Assembly (NCBI GenBank): GCA_905236405.1
Contig: CAJOQB010000098.1
Coordinates: 1 to 7,837, forward strand
Length of the DNA: 7,837 nt
DNA from: an uncultured Bacteroidales bacterium
GTDB taxonomy: Bacteria > Bacteroidota > Bacteroidia > Bacteroidales > P3
Reading direction: 5' to 3'
Part shown: positions 5,934 through 7,837 of the stretch, one piece after another
How the letters are laid out: each line of letters begins with the position of its first letter
Numbering within the stretch: position 1 is the first letter of the stretch
Notes under the pieces: model-generated
What the model was told of the DNA's origin: nothing
The model's database searches: none
Seen by the model: only the letters and a program-made list of their open reading frames with translations
Made by a program: the position numbers and the translations under genes

Positions 5934-7547
5934 CTATCGATAGATAACAATAGTGTTCCTGTACACCTTGCCCGACAGCGTGACCTCCAACACATAGGTT
6001 CCTGACGGGATGGAGGTAAGGTTGAGGGCATGGGTGACAGTAGAGACAATGGTGCGACCCTCGAAAACGACATTGCCTTGCATGTCGCGTACCAAGTAGG
6101 TAGCCTCGCCCAGTTCGGGCAGACTCAGTTTGACAATGCCGTTAGTGGGGTTGGGATAAAGGAACAGACGGCTGTCCGAACTGACTCCGTCGGGGGTGGG
6201 AGCAGCAGCGGTATAGTCGAGGCCACCACAGGTGACAGCGTCGGTATAAAGCGGGTCTAACCAAGGACGCAGACAGCTGCCTGCCGTACCGCCACCTAAC
6301 CACGACGAGGAGATACGGCCATACATGCTGAAGCCCGACTCGTCGTTGCACGACACACTGCCAAAGGCTGCCCAAAGCTGGCCAATGATCAACTTGTTGC
6401 CATTGAACAGAGGTGAGCCCGACGAACCTTTCTCGACCACGCCTCGGGTACGCACCCAGTCGACGCGATAGAAACGGCGATAGTCGGGAGAGAGCTGTAC
6501 TCGATAGGGGAAACTGATTTTCTTGATGTCGCCACCCGGATGATGGATGCCGCATCCTATCGTGGGTCGGTCCACCACCTCGCGACTCCAGCCGGCATAG
6601 TAAGGCTGGTAGGCATCAGGTACTTGCTCGTTGAGACGCACCAACCAAAAATCCGACTGGCCGTCCAACGCCATATATTCACAGCCCGCCACCGTCTGGT
6701 CTATGGGGGCATCGTCGGCACCACAAGCCGAAGCCTGATAGTTGAAATAGAACACATGACCCAGCAGCGAATCCTCCAGTTCCTGACAGTGGTAGGCCGA
6801 CAGGACATAGGGAGTCTTGTCGTTGGCGGTGTTGTTAATTAACGCACCCGAACAGAGGTAGCCGCCGGCAGTGGTGAGGGTGTATATCTCCACCACCGAG
6901 CGAATCTGGTCACGCCAGTCGTCGCCCTCGGGGCAAGCCACGTCGATATGACAGTTGCCTTGCGAATAGCCTAAGTGGGCCTTGGAGAAGTTGTCGCCAT
7001 ACATATCCTTGTAACCCTGCACCACATGCGACAGACGGAACGAACCAGCCGTCACCGACTCTACAGGGCAACGGTATTCCATATAGCACACCTCGCCAGG
7101 GATGGCCTGAGTGTAAAAGGTGCCGTCGGGTTGGCGGTTGTCCTCGGTAAAGGCACCCAGCACATAGTTATGCTGAGCATCGTAGAAGAACATCCGTGCC
7201 CCCTTGGGCAGGTCGAACAGAGAGAAACGGAACGACTGGAAAGTGGCACGGGGTGAACGGAAGCGAACGGTGGAGACCACCTCGTTGCCGACAGTGTCGC
7301 TATGGAATGACAGCATCTCGTCGCTGGTCATCTCCACCCGACGGGTGATGCCCATACGCAAGGGGGATGCCCCTGCAACACCGTCCATATCCTCCTGCAG
7401 GTGTTTCTGCGGATCGACAGGGGCAATGTCCATCAGCATACACTCGCCGTCAGCATGACGGAACAGTGGACGACTGCCGTGCGACACCTGTGCCGTTGTC
7501 AGCAGCGTCAAGGAGAGAAAGAGCAGAAGCGACAAGATGTTTTTCAT
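5934..7547 (-). CDS. Lys-C-like secreted serine protease with T9SS sorting domain
   Basis: A 537-residue trypsin-fold serine endopeptidase of the lysyl-endopeptidase (Achromobacter protease I) type, exported through Sec and then T9SS. Residues 1-19 are a signal peptide ending TTA before Gln20. Residues 20 to about 193 are a propeptide. The catalytic domain starts near GNCHIDVACPEGDD (197-210), very like the mature N-terminus of Lys-C. The triad is His253 (SAYHC), Asp299 (QSDFWLVRL) and Ser376 (GSSGSP). The Lys-C cysteines match Cys199, 205, 232, 254, 275 and 400; extra cysteines are present at 289, 332, 425 and 440. The family segment SWLGGG and PWLDP follow at 415-432. Residues 460-537 are a type A sorting tail (LYPNPTNG to TIVIYR). 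The Lys-C specificity Asp seems replaced by Ser407, so cleavage after lysine should not be assumed. The start ATG is 10 bp after the previous stop; an operon with both flanking secreted-protein genes is likely. Host or nutrient protein degradation is inferred. Confidence 0.92.
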   Translation of the reverse strand: MKNILSLLLFLSLTLLTTAQVSHGSRPLFRHADGECMLMDIAPVDPQKHLQEDMDGVAGASPLRMGITRRVEMTSDEMLSFHSDTVGNEVVSTVRFRSPRATFQSFRFSLFDLPKGARMFFYDAQHNYVLGAFTEDNRQPDGTFYTQAIPGEVCYMEYRCPVESVTAGSFRLSHVVQGYKDMYGDNFSKAHLGYSQGNCHIDVACPEGDDWRDQIRSVVEIYTLTTAGGYLCSGALINNTANDKTPYVLSAYHCQELEDSLLGHVFYFNYQASACGADDAPIDQTVAGCEYMALDGQSDFWLVRLNEQVPDAYQPYYAGWSREVVDRPTIGCGIHHPGGDIKKISFPYRVQLSPDYRRFYRVDWVRTRGVVEKGSSGSPLFNGNKLIIGQLWAAFGSVSCNDESGFSMYGRISSSWLGGGTAGSCLRPWLDPLYTDAVTCGGLDYTAAAPTPDGVSSDSRLFLYPNPTNGIVKLSLPELGEATYLVRDMQGNVVFEGRTIVSTVTHALNLTSIPSGTYVLEVTLSGKVYRNTIVIYR

Positions 7548-7557
7548 ATGCTATGTC

Positions 7558-7837
7558 TTATTTGGCGATGACAATGGTTTGCGAATAGCTGTTGCCCGAA
7601 GTGTATAGCACCAGACGGTAGGTGCCGTTCGACAGGCTGCTGAGGTTGAGTGTCTGCGTGGTGGTGGTCAGCACCGTGCGACCCTCATAGACACAACGGC
7701 CGTTCATGTCGAACACCTTGTAGTTGGCATCGCCCAACTCGGCCACATCGACATTCACCATCCCCTTGGAGGGATTGGGATATACCTTCACCGAAGGCAA
7801 CTCCACACTGCCGATGGCGGCATCGTCGCTGTAGTCG
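7558..7837 (-). CDS. T9SS cargo protein, C-terminal fragment (5' end outside window)
   Basis: Only the last 92 codons are visible. The frame is open to the right edge, and the GTG at 7804-7806 is an internal valine codon rather than a start. The visible part is almost entirely a T9SS type A sorting domain: a short linker (DYSDDAAIGSVELP), entry motif VKVYPNPSKG, core YKVFDMNGRCVYEGRT, then LNLSSLSNGTYRL and the basic end TIVIAK. Such tails send the protein through the outer membrane, after which they are removed and the protein is released or anchored on A-LPS. The functional domain lies beyond the window, so the activity cannot be named. Its tail is 37/74 identical, without gaps, to that of the protease 10 bp downstream. 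It is the upstream member of the minus-strand cluster; a second protease or related secreted enzyme is possible but unsupported. Confidence 0.88.
   Translation of the reverse strand, partial: DYSDDAAIGSVELPSVKVYPNPSKGMVNVDVAELGDANYKVFDMNGRCVYEGRTVLTTTTQTLNLSSLSNGTYRLVLYTSGNSYSQTIVIAK

Noticed and set aside
5934..5943. 10-bp palindrome CTATCGATAG at the protease stop codon
   Set aside because: It is formed by the last codons and stop, has no loop or T-run, and short palindromes of this size arise by chance. There is no support for an operator or terminator.

Overview
The window looks like a chromosomal fragment of a Bacteroidota bacterium, most likely order Bacteroidales. The main reason is that all three minus-strand genes end in type IX secretion (T9SS, Por system) C-terminal sorting domains, a system confined to that phylum and its close relatives. 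Starts lack a Shine-Dalgarno sequence and one has an A/T-rich leader, which also fits. Genus cannot be named from the sequence. There are six protein genes, two of them cut by the window edges. I see no RNA genes, insertion sequences, CRISPR arrays or phage genes, and no non-coding stretch longer than 27 bp.

Positions 1-2951 hold a tight plus-strand, operon-like run of housekeeping genes. First is the C-terminal part of an ABC-F ATPase of the Uup type (ribosome-associated, not a transporter). A YbaK-type Cys-tRNA(Pro) deacylase follows after 11 bp. A ten-helix EamA/DMT-family permease follows with a 4-bp ATGA overlap. The first two gene products both act on translation; the permease substrate is unknown.

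Positions 2952-7837 hold three minus-strand genes for secreted or surface proteins, transcribed from the right edge leftwards. First comes a gene of which only the T9SS tail is visible. After 10 bp comes a Lys-C-like serine protease with signal peptide, propeptide, complete His/Asp/Ser triad and T9SS tail. After 27 bp comes a 984-residue BspA-type leucine-rich-repeat protein with about 22 repeats, an InlB-like domain, two FN3-like domains and a divergent T9SS tail. Together they look like an exported protease/adhesin cluster. The two blocks converge so closely that the permease stop codon (2949-2951) directly abuts the LRR stop codon (2952-2954).

The most notable points are: the Lys-C-like protease appears to lack the specificity aspartate of true Lys-C; the LRR gene is much more A/T-rich than its neighbours and carries a 141-bp higher-order repeat; and adjacent genes share sorting tails that are 50% identical. 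I found no clear evidence of an undescribed multi-gene system.
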